A stretch of DNA of 64,000 nucleotides from Saprospiraceae bacterium. GTDB taxonomy: Bacteria > Bacteroidota > Bacteroidia > Chitinophagales > Saprospiraceae. The notes under the pieces were generated by a model. That model was not told where the DNA came from, ran no database searches, and saw nothing but the letters and a program-made list of their open reading frames with translations. Position 1 is the stretch's first letter, and the number at the start of each line of letters is the position of its first letter. The stretch is taken from positions 62,001-126,000 of the forward strand of contig JADKAE010000007.1 of assembly GCA_016715405.1 (NCBI GenBank), in the 5' to 3' direction. Both the position numbers and the translations under genes were made by a program. Positions 38,183 to 48,700 of the stretch are shown one piece after another.

Positions 38183-38923
38183 TTACTGCAGCGCAAACTT
38201 CACCTTCACAGTCGCTTTGACGGGGACCATGTGTTGATTTTGGCTGGGATCTACATAGCTTTGCGCGGCATCATGCGTGGGATATTGCGGATTATAAACA
38301 ACCGGTGTATAATACATCTCAGCGCTGAGTTCCATCATCTCCAGTACGGGGCCGATGCTCTGGTTGAACGTACGCGCCATTTTGGCAGCCTTGTCCCTGG
38401 CTTTTTTGAGGGCAATAGCAGTTAATACTTCGTATATCGCCTCCTGCTTCGAACTCTGTATATTGGCTATGCGACCCGTATACATCTCGTTGCCTTGTAT
38501 TAATTTGATCAGTTTTTCCAGTTGTTGTTTGTTGGTAAACCGAATATTGTAGGGTCTATACATAGCGGTATTGGGGTCGTCGAGCGAGTAGGAGTCGATA
38601 ACCAATTGTTTGTCGCTGATACCGGCCTGCTTGAAATACTCCTGCAGCTGATTTTGAGCCTGTTGTCTTTTCAACTGCATTTGGGTTTCTCTTTCCTGTT
38701 GCAAATTTTCGGCATAGTAATCTTCCTGGTTATAACCATATAACGCATTGGGATTGAGCAGAATACTGTACAATATCTGATCGGGTTCGAGTAGGGTATC
38801 GGCCGATGCCATTACTTCCACAAAAGGTGGCACAACCTGCTGCGCCTGGGCGAGTGGGAAACAGCACAATAAGGTTAATGCAGTAAAAAGTATTTTGGTA
38901 AAACGAAATGGCTTGTTACGCAT
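38183..38923 (-). CDS. SIMPL (DUF541) domain protein
   Basis: The signal peptide is MRNKPFRFTKILFTALTLL with cleavage near AQAQ. The 246-residue product has FVEVMASADTLLEPDQI at the start, a central coiled region rich in Gln (LQQERETQMQLKRQQAQ) and ALKKARDKAAKMARTFNQS, the conserved SIMPL helix, then a final strand VPVKATVKVKFALQ. The family forms periplasmic or outer-membrane oligomers of uncertain role. Confidence 0.8.
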   Translation of the reverse strand: MRNKPFRFTKILFTALTLLCCFPLAQAQQVVPPFVEVMASADTLLEPDQILYSILLNPNALYGYNQEDYYAENLQQERETQMQLKRQQAQNQLQEYFKQAGISDKQLVIDSYSLDDPNTAMYRPYNIRFTNKQQLEKLIKLIQGNEMYTGRIANIQSSKQEAIYEVLTAIALKKARDKAAKMARTFNQSIGPVLEMMELSAEMYYTPVVYNPQYPTHDAAQSYVDPSQNQHMVPVKATVKVKFALQ

Positions 38924-38943
38924 ACGCGATTAGTTATGGTTAT

Positions 38944-38976
38944 TTTGCGAAAAATAGAGAAGATTATTTACTTTTG
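38944..38976 (+). promoter_or_regulatory. Bacteroidota promoter (TTTG-N21-TACTTTTG)
   Basis: TTTG at 38944-38947 is followed by 21 bases and TACTTTTG at 38969-38976, a good match to the consensus. It would drive the MGH1-like gene at 39103, leaving a leader of about 120 bases. Confidence 0.55.
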
Positions 38977-39102
38977 CATAACGCATTCCCCCCGCTTTTA
39001 TTTATCCAGCAATCCTATTGCCTTTCCTAAATACAATAACACGCCCTCGAATCAAGTCATTGGAGGGGAAAAACTACCGTTTTGCGCAGCAGATTGCAGG
39101 AA

Positions 39103-40086
39103 ATGTCTCATAAGCTGATCGTGCAGGCGATGGCCGCCTCCGACCCAGCGCCCGAAACCCATGGCCGGCCCTGGCAAAGTGCCGTAGTGTTGGCATTGGG
39201 CGCCGTGCATGCCGATCCCACGCTATTGCCCGGTTATTGTCACAAACTGCTGGAGGAAATCCCCACATCATATAATCCCGATTCGATTATCCTGCCCCTT
39301 CACGCCGGTATGCTCATGCGGGTATATAGTCTGGCCAAATCGAAAAAGGCGCTGCTTCCGTTTTTGCACGAAGCTTATGAACGTTTGCTGGCTTACCATC
39401 GAAACCTTTACGAGGCCTGCGACCCCCTCGAGACCTTTTTAATAGAGAATAGTCACCCCCGGCAACTGGGTTGGCCCTTCAGCGAGTTGTGGCAATCGCT
39501 GCCCGGTCAAGCGGGCCGGCAACGTATAGACCCGGTCTACAATACCCTGTTGATATGGTCGAACGAAGCCCTCATCAAGTTGGGGCATTTGCTCAAACAG
39601 GACCTCACGGAGTTGATCCAATGGCACGAGTTGTCCATTTATGCCATGAATGAATACCTGTGGGATGCCGATAGCGGCTTATACCGACCCTACGACGTGC
39701 GCAGTGCTGCGCAGACGCCCTTGACCTACCTCGGCGGACTGCTGCCCATGCTGGGCGAAATACCCACCCAGGAACAGGCCGAACGCCTCCTGGTATACCT
39801 GGAAACAGGCCCCTGGCGCGACGAAACCTTCCAGGCCGCCGTGGTGCCCGGCGCAGAAAGTCCTACCGGGTTTACTGCCATCGATTTGTTTAGCAACTGG
39901 ATGCTCTACCAGGGACTGCTGCGCTATGATATGTTTGAAGCCGCCGCCCGCATCAAAAAAGATACCCACGTACTTGCTGCCGATCAGGGTATTTATGAAT
40001 GTTATCATCCCATCTCGGGTGAAGGGCTGCGCGGCTATTGCTCGCCTTTCGCGGCTGCTTTGCTCAGCGATATGTTGCTTCGGTGA
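39103..40086 (+). CDS. MGH1-like glycoside hydrolase
   Basis: I use the ATG at 39103 (MSHKLIVQAMAASDP). The 327-residue product resembles the C-terminal catalytic (alpha/alpha)6 region of MGH1/GH63-type proteins. Conserved pieces are SHPRQLGWPFSELWQSL, DPVYNTLLIWSNEAL, SGLYRPYDVRSA, TPLTYLGGLLPM, SNWMLYQGLLRYDMFEAAA and a final EGLRGYCSPFAAALLSDMLL. Typical members are longer at the N-terminus, so this one may be truncated or miscalled upstream of 39103. It may act on alpha-glucans; the sodium symporter downstream may be co-regulated. Confidence 0.65.
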   Translation: MSHKLIVQAMAASDPAPETHGRPWQSAVVLALGAVHADPTLLPGYCHKLLEEIPTSYNPDSIILPLHAGMLMRVYSLAKSKKALLPFLHEAYERLLAYHRNLYEACDPLETFLIENSHPRQLGWPFSELWQSLPGQAGRQRIDPVYNTLLIWSNEALIKLGHLLKQDLTELIQWHELSIYAMNEYLWDADSGLYRPYDVRSAAQTPLTYLGGLLPMLGEIPTQEQAERLLVYLETGPWRDETFQAAVVPGAESPTGFTAIDLFSNWMLYQGLLRYDMFEAAARIKKDTHVLAADQGIYECYHPISGEGLRGYCSPFAAALLSDMLLR

Positions 40087-40108
40087 TCAGCAATCAGCAA
40101 TTAGCAAT

Positions 40109-40137
40109 CAGGTCTTAGCGGTTAGCGCTAAGACCTG
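40109..40137. terminator. Hairpin terminator-like element
   Basis: A 12-bp stem CAGGTCTTAGCG / CGCTAAGACCTG with a 5-nt loop follows the MGH1-like gene. The preceding bases contain GCAATCA heptamer units. No clear U tract follows, so its role as terminator is a guess. Confidence 0.5.
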
Positions 40138-40172
40138 ACTGCTAAGACCTGACTGCGATAGCCAAAAATTCC

Positions 40173-40180
40173 TATCTTTG
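40173..40180 (+). promoter_or_regulatory. -7 element TATCTTTG upstream of the symporter
   Basis: TATCTTTG matches TAnnTTTG 42 bp before the symporter ATG. A good TTTG -33 is not obvious. Confidence 0.4.
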
Positions 40181-40222
40181 CCCCCGCAGCCGGTTCACCA
40201 CAATGACCGGCCCTCGAAGATC

Positions 40223-41739
40223 ATGATTCAACAACTTACACCGGCCCTTATTCTTGGCATCATTGCCGTCTATTTCGCGATGCTCATCGCCGTTTCCTGG
40301 TTTACAGGCAAAGACTCGAGCAATGCCAGCTTTTTTTTGGCCGGCCGCAAGTCGCCCTGGTTTGTCGTTGCATTCGGCATGATTGGCGCCTCCCTTTCGG
40401 GTGTTACTTTCATTTCTATTCCCGGCGCGGTGGGAGCCGGCGGCGAAAACCAGGATTTTGCCTACTTCCAGATCGTACTCGGCTACCTGGTAGGGTATGC
40501 TATAATCGCACTGGTTTTATTGCCTATTTATTATCGTCTCAACCTCACTTCCATTTACGGCTACCTGGAGCAGCGCCTGGGCTGGCATGCCTATAAAACC
40601 GGCGCCGCGTTTTTTATACTGTCGCGCGCCATCGGTTCCTCATTTCGACTATTCCTGGTGGCGATGGTACTACAGAAATTCGTTATGGACTACTACGGCA
40701 TCCCCTTTTGGGTGACAGTAGTAATTACCCTGTTGCTTATTTGGGTGTATACCTATCGGGGAGGTATCAAAACCATCGTATGGACCGATACCTTGCAAAC
40801 CGTATGTATGATCGGTTCGGTGATCCTCACCATTATGATCATCGGGCAAGCTCTTGAAATGGACTTTGGAGGTTTGGTCAATATGGTCTACCACAGCGAA
40901 TACTCCCAGATGTTTTTCTTTAAAGGCGGCTGGAACGACCCCAATAATTTCTTCAAGCAATTCATCAGTGGCGCCTTGATCACGATAGTGATGACGGGCA
41001 TTGACCAGGACATGATGCAGAAAAACCTATCCTGCCGTTCGCTTCGCGATGCGCAAAAAAATATGTTTACTTTCAGCGCTATGTTGGCCGTGGTCAATTT
41101 GCTTTTCCTTGCACTGGGCGCATTACTGTATCTGTATGCGGCCAATGTAGGCCTTGAAGCCCCTGCGCAATCCGACCAGCTTTTCCCCACCATAGCCATA
41201 CAGCACCTGCCGCCGGCAGCGGGCATTATCTTTATTCTGGGCATTATCGCGGCAGCCTATTCCAGCGCCGATTCCACACTTACTGCGCTGACTACTTCTT
41301 TTTGTGTTGATTTCCTGAATTTTGAAAAAAACAACCACCCCGATGCCGCGCAAAAGCGTGTGCGCACCAGGGTGCACATTGGCATGTCGTTTTTATTGCT
41401 GGCCATCGTGATCTTTTTCGGCTCGCTCAACAACAGTGCCGTCATCAACCAATTGTTTAAGGCGGCAGGATATACTTACGGCCCTTTGTTGGGCTTATTT
41501 GCTTTGGCATACTCACCAACCGCTCTATCAAAGAGGGTATGGGCAAATGGGTAGTGGTCATATGCTTGCTATCGCCCGCCATTAGCTTTGTCCTTGATAA
41601 AAATTCGGCACAGTGGTTCCATGGCTTCACTTTCGGATTCCTCATATTAGCCATGAACGCATTGATTACTTTTGCAGGGCTGTGGTTCGTTTCTCAGCCG
41701 TCGCCCCCGGCCGTTACCGAAGCCAGTGAGTCGGAATAA
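40223..41739 (+). CDS. Sodium:solute symporter (one frameshift)
   Basis: This is an SSS-family transporter with about 13 helices. ASFFLAGRKSPWFVVAFGMI and GASLSGVTFISIPG are the SSS signature near helices 1-2. AAAYSSADSTLTALTTSF carries the conserved Ser residues of the second sodium site. The frame breaks at a T run near 41510-41512; one added T gives LFAFGILTNRSIKEGMGKW and then VVVICLLSPAISF. Repaired length is about 505 residues. Substrate (sugar, sialic acid, amino acid) is not clear. Confidence 0.88.
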
Positions 41740-41869
41740 AGAGGAAAAAAAGAACGGTATGGCGCCATAATCGCAATTTTTTAAACCATTCACCCAACAA
41801 CCCGACCGAACAAGCGTTAAAGTCAGCTATTTTTTATACCTTGCGCCGGTTTTTACAAAAAAGGCTTTT

Positions 41870-42859
41870 ATGTCCAAAATTTATGCAGCTATCACGGGTG
41901 TTCAGGGTTACGTGCCAGACTATGTGATGACCAACAAGGAAATGGAAACCCTCGTGGATACCAACGACCAGTGGATCACAGAACGCACCGGCATCAAGGA
42001 ACGCAGGATATTGAAAGGAGAAGGCCAGGGCACCTCCGTCATGGGTATTGAAGCCGTAAAGGGTTTGCTCAAAAAAACAAATACCGACCCTGCCGAAATA
42101 GACCTGGTGATCTGCGCTACGGTTACACCCGATATGCTCTTCCCGGATACGGCCAATATTATTGCCGATGCAGTAGGTATTAAAAATGCCTTCTGTTTCG
42201 ATATCAGTGCTGCATGTTCCGGCTTTTTATACGCCCTGACTACCGGCGCTAAATTTATTGAGTCGGGCAATCACAAAAAAGTGATTATCATAGGCGGCGA
42301 CAAAATGTCGTCTATTATCGACTATTCTGACCGTACCACTTGCGTGATTTTTGGCGATGGCGCGGGCGCCGTAATGCTTGAACCCAATACGGAAGGCTAC
42401 GGGATGATAGACTATATTCACCACAGCGACGGAGCAGGCCAGGCTTATCTTTACCAGAAAGCCGGCGGATCTCGTTTTCCGGCCTCAGCAGATACTGTGA
42501 TTGCGCGCGAACACTTCGTATACCAAAACGGTAAACCCGTCTTCCGGGCGGCAGTGGAGGGAATGTCAGACGTAGTGCTGGAAATCATGAAACGCAATCA
42601 CCTCAACTCCGACAACGTAGCCTGGCTCGTTCCGCACCAGGCCAACAAACGCATCATCGAAACCGTATCGCGAATGACCGACTTTCCTTCGGAAAAGGTG
42701 ATGGTCAATATTCAAAAATACGGCAATACGACCGCCGGTACACTCCCGCTGTGCTTGTGGGATTACGAAAGCCAACTGAAAAAGGGAGATAATATCATCC
42801 TGACCGCTTTTGGAGGCGGCTTTACCTGGGGCGCCATCTATATAAAATGGGCCTATTGA
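41870..42859 (+). CDS. fabH: 3-oxoacyl-ACP synthase III
   Basis: FabH condenses an acyl-CoA with malonyl-ACP to start fatty acid synthesis. The 329-residue protein has the catalytic Cys in DISAACSGFLYAL, His in WLVPHQANKRII and Asn in YGNTTAGTLPL. It is intact and heads the cluster fabH-efp-accB-accC, which pairs fatty acid initiation with the malonyl-CoA supply. Confidence 0.96.
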   Translation: MSKIYAAITGVQGYVPDYVMTNKEMETLVDTNDQWITERTGIKERRILKGEGQGTSVMGIEAVKGLLKKTNTDPAEIDLVICATVTPDMLFPDTANIIADAVGIKNAFCFDISAACSGFLYALTTGAKFIESGNHKKVIIIGGDKMSSIIDYSDRTTCVIFGDGAGAVMLEPNTEGYGMIDYIHHSDGAGQAYLYQKAGGSRFPASADTVIAREHFVYQNGKPVFRAAVEGMSDVVLEIMKRNHLNSDNVAWLVPHQANKRIIETVSRMTDFPSEKVMVNIQKYGNTTAGTLPLCLWDYESQLKKGDNIILTAFGGGFTWGAIYIKWAY

Positions 42860-42865
42860 TTTCCG

Positions 42866-42873
42866 TATTTTTG
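42866..42873 (+). promoter_or_regulatory. -7 element TATTTTTG before efp
   Basis: TATTTTTG fits TAnnTTTG and lies 39 bp before the efp ATG. No matching -33 element is clear, so efp may also be read from fabH. Confidence 0.35.
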
Positions 42874-42912
42874 CAACTCATTATTTTTATCGTTTAAAAA
42901 AGCATTATTTCA

Positions 42913-43479
42913 ATGGCAACGACTTCAGATATCCGCAGAGGCATGTGCATCGAAATGAACAATGACACATACGCCATTGTGGAATTTCAACACGTGAAGC
43001 CGGGTAAAGGCGCCGCATTTGTGTATGTGAAACTGAAAAGTCTCACTAACGGCAGAGTAATCGAACAAAATATACCGGCAGGCCACAAAGTAGACGATGT
43101 GCGGATAGAACGCAGAAACTATCAGTACCTCTACAACGATGAAGCGGGTTACCACTTCATGGATAACGATACCTACGACCAGGTTACGCTGCAGGAAGAT
43201 ATGCTCGAACGCCCCGGCCTGCTTAAAGAAGGAACCCAGGTGGAAGTAGTTTTTCATGCGGTAAAAGAAATTCCCCTTACGGTAAATATGCCGCAATATG
43301 TTATCTTAGAGGTTACTTATTCAGAACCCGGACTGAGGGGGGATACCGCCACCAATACACTCAAACCGGCAAAAGTGGAGACAGGAGCGGACGTGCGCGT
43401 GCCTTTGTTTGTAGAAGTGGGCGATCTGATCAAAATCGATACCGAGGCAGGTGCTTATATGGAACGCGTAAAACAGTAA
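42913..43479 (+). CDS. efp: Elongation factor P
   Basis: EF-P rescues ribosomes stalled at consecutive prolines. The 188-residue protein has the usual three domains: KPGKGAAFVYVKLKSL with the modified loop Lys, the OB region ending EVVFHAVKEIPLTV, and the C-terminal GDTATNTLKPAKVETGADV followed by VPLFVEVGDLIKIDT. All are conserved. The modification enzymes are not in the window. It precedes accB by 4 bp. Confidence 0.97.
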   Translation: MATTSDIRRGMCIEMNNDTYAIVEFQHVKPGKGAAFVYVKLKSLTNGRVIEQNIPAGHKVDDVRIERRNYQYLYNDEAGYHFMDNDTYDQVTLQEDMLERPGLLKEGTQVEVVFHAVKEIPLTVNMPQYVILEVTYSEPGLRGDTATNTLKPAKVETGADVRVPLFVEVGDLIKIDTEAGAYMERVKQ

Positions 43480-43483
43480 GTCT

Positions 43484-44019
43484 ATGACTTTCAAGGATAT
43501 CCAAGAGCTCATTCGCATGGTAAGCAAATCTGACCTCGCAGAGGTAAAGATTAAAGACGGCGAATTCGAGCTTTCTATTCGAACCAGACATTATAGCCTG
43601 GGCAAATCGCATGGCAGTTTTATGATGGCGCCTCCCGCACCGGAAATGCCCGCGTCCTTTGCCCCGCCACCCGCAGCTTCACCGGAATCGTCACCCGCTG
43701 CTGCCAAACCCGTTTCACAGCCTGCCCACGCGGGTAGCGTCGAAGCGCCTGTGCAGCCGGCCGGCGGCGACGGAGATTATCTGGCTGTGAAATCACCCAT
43801 GGTGGGCACTTTCTATCGCTCGACTTCGCCCGACAAACCACCTTATGTGAAAGTGGGCGACCTTATCGAGGCCGGGCAGGTAGTGTGCATCGTAGAAGCC
43901 ATGAAGCTTTTAACGAAATCGAATCGGAAATCAGTGGCCGCGTCGTGAAGGTGATGGTAGAAGATGCCCAGCCGGTAGAATACGACCAGGTACTTTTTCT
44001 GATCGACCCAAAAGGATAA
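43484..44019 (+). CDS. accB: Biotin carboxyl carrier protein (one frameshift)
   Basis: AccB carries biotin for acetyl-CoA carboxylase. The N-terminal helix MTFKDIQELIRMV is followed by a Pro/Ala-rich linker (about residues 50-90) and the biotinyl domain with VEAMKLF as the biotin-lysine motif. The frame breaks in the T run at 43907-43910; one T added gives KLFNEIESEISGRVVKV and ends QVLFLIDPKG at 44019. Repaired length is 178 residues. Confidence 0.94.
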
Positions 44020-44047
44020 AAACCGCTAATCGTCAACGCCAGGCTAA

Positions 44048-44075
44048 CTCCATCGGCGCACTGCTGCCGATGGAG
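44048..44075. other. Hairpin between accB and accC
   Basis: A 10-bp stem CTCCATCGGC / GCCGATGGAG with an 8-nt loop lies in the 90-bp gap. There is no U tract. It may be a processing site or a weak attenuator; the role is not established. Confidence 0.5.
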
Positions 44076-44109
44076 CGGCAAAGCTGTATGCTAATCAATT
44101 GAAAAGGGT

Positions 44110-45453
44110 ATGTTTGAAAAAATACTGATTGCCAACCGGGGCGAAATTGCCCTGCGCATCATCCGTACCTGCCGCGAGATGGGTATCAAAACGGTAGCAG
44201 TGTATTCTACCGCCGATCGCGACAGCCTGCACGTGCGTTTTGCCGACGAAGCCGTTTGTATCGGCCCCCCTGCTTCTTCTGAGTCGTATCTCAGCATCCC
44301 CCGGCTGATGGCCGCCGTGGAAATTACCAATGCCGACGCCCTGCATCCCGGCTATGGCTTCCTGGCCGAAAACGCCGACTTCGCCGAGGTGTGCGCCGAA
44401 TATGGTATCAAATTTATCGGCCCCACCCCCGAGCAAATTCGCAAAATGGGCGATAAAATTACCGCCAAAGAAACGATGAACAAAGCAGGCGTGCCCTGTA
44501 TACCCGGCTCCGAAGGCCTGCTCAAAGACGTTAAACAAGGCGTCAAACTCGCCAAAGAAATCGGCTACCCCGTGATTCTCAAAGCTACCGCCGGCGGCGG
44601 CGGCAAAGGTATGCGCGTGGTGTGGGAGGAAAAAGACTTCGAACCCAATTGGAGCATGGCCCGCCAGGAAGCAAAAGCAGCTTTTGGCAATGACGGGATC
44701 TATATGGAGAAATTTATTGAGGAACCCCACCATATCGAATTTCAGGTGGTAGGCGATCAATACGGCAAGGTAATCCACCTGTCCGAACGCGATTGCTCCA
44801 TCCAACGCCGCCACCAAAAACTGGTGGAAGAATCCCCCTCTCCTTTTATGACCGACGAGCTTCGCCAAAAAATGGGCGACGCCGCCGTGAAAGCAGGCGA
44901 AGCAATTAGGTATGAAGGGGTCGGTACTATCGAATTCCTGGTGGATAAGTACCGCAATTTCTATTTTATGGAAATGAATACCCGTATCCAGGTAGAACAC
45001 CCCGTTACGGAAGAAGTGATCGACTACGACCTTATCAAAGAGCAAATCAAAATAGCCATGGGCGAACCCCTCTCGGGACAAAATTACTATCCCGAAATGT
45101 TCGCCATCGAATGCCGCATTAACGCCGAAGACCCCTTTAATAATTTCAGACCCAGCCCCGGTCGCATCTCCTCACTCCATACGCCTAAAGGCCACGGCGT
45201 TCGAGTTGATACACATGTTTACGCAGGTTATACGATTCCGCCCTATTACGATTCTTTGATCGCTAAGCTGATCTGCCGCGCCCGCACCCGCGAAGAATGT
45301 ATCAAAAAAATGGAACGCGCCCTCGACGAGTTTATCATCGAAGGCGTAAAAACAACGGTGCCCTTCCACCAACGCCTCATGAGAGACGAAAATTTCCGCG
45401 CCGGCAATTTCCATACGGGCTTTCTCAATAATTTTAACCTGGAAAGTGAATGA
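44110..45453 (+). CDS. accC: Acetyl-CoA carboxylase biotin carboxylase subunit
   Basis: AccC carboxylates biotin with ATP and bicarbonate. The 447-residue protein shows ILIANRGEIALRIIRT at the start, the glycine-rich loop ATAGGGGKGMRVV, YMEKFIEEPHHIEFQVVGD and EMNTRIQVEHPVTEEV as the ATP-grasp catalytic region. It is intact. It follows accB and closes the operon with a strong hairpin. Confidence 0.96.
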   Translation: MFEKILIANRGEIALRIIRTCREMGIKTVAVYSTADRDSLHVRFADEAVCIGPPASSESYLSIPRLMAAVEITNADALHPGYGFLAENADFAEVCAEYGIKFIGPTPEQIRKMGDKITAKETMNKAGVPCIPGSEGLLKDVKQGVKLAKEIGYPVILKATAGGGGKGMRVVWEEKDFEPNWSMARQEAKAAFGNDGIYMEKFIEEPHHIEFQVVGDQYGKVIHLSERDCSIQRRHQKLVEESPSPFMTDELRQKMGDAAVKAGEAIRYEGVGTIEFLVDKYRNFYFMEMNTRIQVEHPVTEEVIDYDLIKEQIKIAMGEPLSGQNYYPEMFAIECRINAEDPFNNFRPSPGRISSLHTPKGHGVRVDTHVYAGYTIPPYYDSLIAKLICRARTREECIKKMERALDEFIIEGVKTTVPFHQRLMRDENFRAGNFHTGFLNNFNLESE

Positions 45454-45455
45454 GT

Positions 45456-45522
45456 GTGAACAGTGAACAGTGAACTGTGAACAGATCCTTGATCTGTTCA
45501 CAGTTCACTGTTCACTGTTCAC
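45456..45522. terminator. 32-bp perfect heptamer hairpin after accC
   Basis: The arms at 45456-45487 and 45491-45522 are perfect 32-bp inverted repeats with a 3-nt loop. Each arm is made of four GTGAACA-type heptamers plus GATC. An 8-T tract follows at 45530-45537, so it is a plausible intrinsic terminator. A close relative is at 51542-51608. Confidence 0.8.
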
Positions 45523-45539
45523 ATTGTTATTTTTTTTCA

Positions 45540-45547
45540 TATCTTTG
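45540..45547 (+). promoter_or_regulatory. -7 element TATCTTTG upstream of TreS-maltokinase
   Basis: TATCTTTG fits TAnnTTTG. The nearest TTG is only 13 bp upstream, so the -33 is not convincing. The start codon at 45705 is about 150 bp away. Confidence 0.35.
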
Positions 45548-45704
45548 CAACTTATTCTCATAGTATGTTTTGGCGCTGCACCTCGCCCCCCGGTGCGCGC
45601 TTTGAATCCCGCCGGGGCAAGCGCATAAGCTAATTTGCCATTTGCTCGTTTATTTCCAAAAAAGCATTATTTTTCTAACCGCAAATCACTTATGCTCCCT
45701 CATT

Positions 45705-48700
45705 ATGTCTACGACAAACTCGCTTTGGTACAAAGACGCTATCTGCTATGCCCTCCATATCCGCTCTTTTTTTGACAGCGACGGCAACGGCATCGGCGAT
45801 ATCAACGGACTCATCCGCAAACTCGACTATCTGGAAGACCTGGGCGTTACTTGCTTGTCTTTGTTGCCTTTTTACCCCTCTCCCCTGCGTGACGACGGCT
45901 ATGATATCTCTGATTATTACGGCATTCATACCGATTATGGCACGATGGAGCATTTTCGAAAACTACTCGACGAAGCGCACAAGCGCAACATGCACGTGGT
46001 GATCGATCTCATAGTGAACCATACCTCTGTGAAACACCCCTGGTTTGAACGCGCGCGCCAGGCCCCTCCTTTTTCACCCGAACGCGATTATTACATCTGG
46101 AGCGATACCCCCGAGCGATATGCCGACGCAGGAATCCTGTTTAACGATTACGAATCCTCCAACTGGGAATGGGATAATACTGCCAAAGCCTACTATTGGC
46201 ATCGGTTTTATAGCCACCAGGCCGACCTCAATTACGCTAATCCCCTCGTGCGCGAAGAAATGCGCAAGGTCATCGACTTCTGGCTCGAGTTAGGGGTTGA
46301 CGGATTGCGCCTTTCTTCGGTAGCCTTCATTTTTCAACGCGAAGGCACCAACTGCGAAAACCTGCCCGAAGTGCACGAGTATGTCAAATCGCTGCGCCGG
46401 TATGTAGATGAATGGTATCCCGGCCGAATATTGCTGGCCGACACCAACTTGTGGCCCGAAGAAGCCGCGCAATATTTTGGCGCCGGCGACGAATGCCATG
46501 TCAACTTCCACTTCCCGCTTACGCCCCGCCTTTATATGGCGTTGCAAACCGAAGACCGCTATCCCATTATTGATATCGTGGAACAAACACCCCTTATTCC
46601 CGATAGCTGCCAGTGGGCTTTGTTTCTGCGCAACCACGACGATCTCATGCTCTCTATGGTTACGGAAGAAGAACGCGACTTCCTCTACCGCGTTTTTGCC
46701 CAGGAACACGGCGCCAGAATCAATAAAGGCATCCGCCGGCGCCTTGCGCCGCTGCTGGGTAACGACCACCGCAAAATCGAATTGCTCAACAGCTTGTTGT
46801 TCTCCCTGCCAGGCATGCCGGTAATATACTACGGCGATGAGATTGGTATGGGCGACAATATTTTCCTCGGCGACCGCAACGGCGTGCGTACCCCCATGCA
46901 ATGGAATTCTGACCAAAACGCAGGTTTTTCTACCGCAAACCCACAGAAACTCTGCCTGCCCGTCATTCGCGACCCCATGTATCGATACGAAACCACCAAC
47001 GTAGAACTCCAAAACCAAAATCCAAACTCCCTGCTGTGGTGGATGAAAAATGTAATCGCCATGCGCAAGCGCCTCAAAGCTTTTAATTTTGGGGCCACTA
47101 CTTTCCTCGATGCAGGCAATAGCAAAATACTGGCCTTTTGCGGAGTTACGAAGGTGAAAGTATACTGGTCGTAACCAATTTGTCGAAATTCTCCCAGGCT
47201 GCCAATATCAACCTGAGTGGATTCAAAGGCATACAGCCCGTTGAGATTTTTAGCCAAAATAAGTTTTTTGAAATAGGAGAGGAGAGTTACAACTTTACCA
47301 TTGGCCCCTTCGGCTATTATTGGATGCTACTCGAAAAAGCAGAGGAAAATGTAGAAACCCCCAAAGAAAGAGCGGTACCGGAATTAGAAGTAGAAGTGGA
47401 ATGGACTTCCTTTTTTACCGACTATACGGCCAAACGCCTGCTCGAAAAAAGGGTGTTGCCCGGCTATATGAAGTCCTGCCGTTGGTTTGGCGGCAAATCA
47501 AAAAGCATGGTCTCTATCGACGTGTGCCGGTATCCTGCTATTCAAGCCGGCGAAACTACGGCGTACCTCATGAATATCGACGTGCGCTATACCGACGGTT
47601 TGCCCGAAACATACTTCCTGCCCGTCACTTTCATCGATCAGGCCGAGCGCATCGTGTTTTTCCTCAAAAACGAACCCCAAAGCGTGATTTGCTATCTCAA
47701 AACGGCGCAAAAAGAGGGTATCCTCATCGATGCGATTTACGAAGATACCTTCCGCGACGAGTTGTTCCGGCTGATAAAATCTGACGAGGTAGTCAACCTG
47801 CACGAAGGACGACTCCGGTTCGAGTCGGGCAAGGTATTGGCCGAATTCAATATGGAAACCGAAGAGGTGCGCTCTGAAGTGCTGAAAGCCGAACAAAGCA
47901 ATACTTCTGTCATATACAATGGCGCGTACTTTTTTAAAATTTACAGGAAACTGGATACCGATATTAATCCCGACCTTGAACTCGTGAGGTTCCTCTCCGA
48001 AAAAACTTCTTTTGAAAACTCTCCCCGCTATGGCGGCGGCATTCAGTATGAAAACCTGAGCGACAATTCCTACACTATACTGGGCCTGCTCCAAAATAAA
48101 ATACCCAATCAGGGAGAAGCCTGGTCTGCTATGCTCGAAGTACTGAGCCGGTATTACGACAAAATACTCACCAAAACCGAACGCCAGGCAGCTCCTCCCG
48201 AGTTGCTGCGCCAGGACAGGTTATACTTCGACCAGTTGCCCGAAAAAATGCAGCAACTTATCGGCCATGTGACTTTTGAACGTGTGAAATTGCTGGGCCA
48301 GCGCACCGCTGAAATGCACATCGCATTGGCAAGCGATTATTCCGACCCCGATTTCCGGCCTGAGCCGTTTACGCAACATTACCAGCGGGCGATATACGCC
48401 GTACATCGCAAATTGGTGAGCGACAAGCTGGGCGCCCTGGCCGGCCGTATCGAAAGCCTGCCGCCCCATATTGCCGCTGAAGCCCAACAAATCATAGATT
48501 TGCGCGACGATATCCTGCATTGCTTCGAAGAAATCTACAGCCGCCGCATTCATACGGTCAAAACCCGAATCCACGGCGATTATCACCTTGGGCAGGTGCT
48601 TTTTAACGGGAGCGACTTTTTTATTATCGATTTTGAAGGCGAACCTATGCTGAGTATCAGCGAACGCCGCCTCAAACGAACGCCTTTTAAAGATGTAGCC

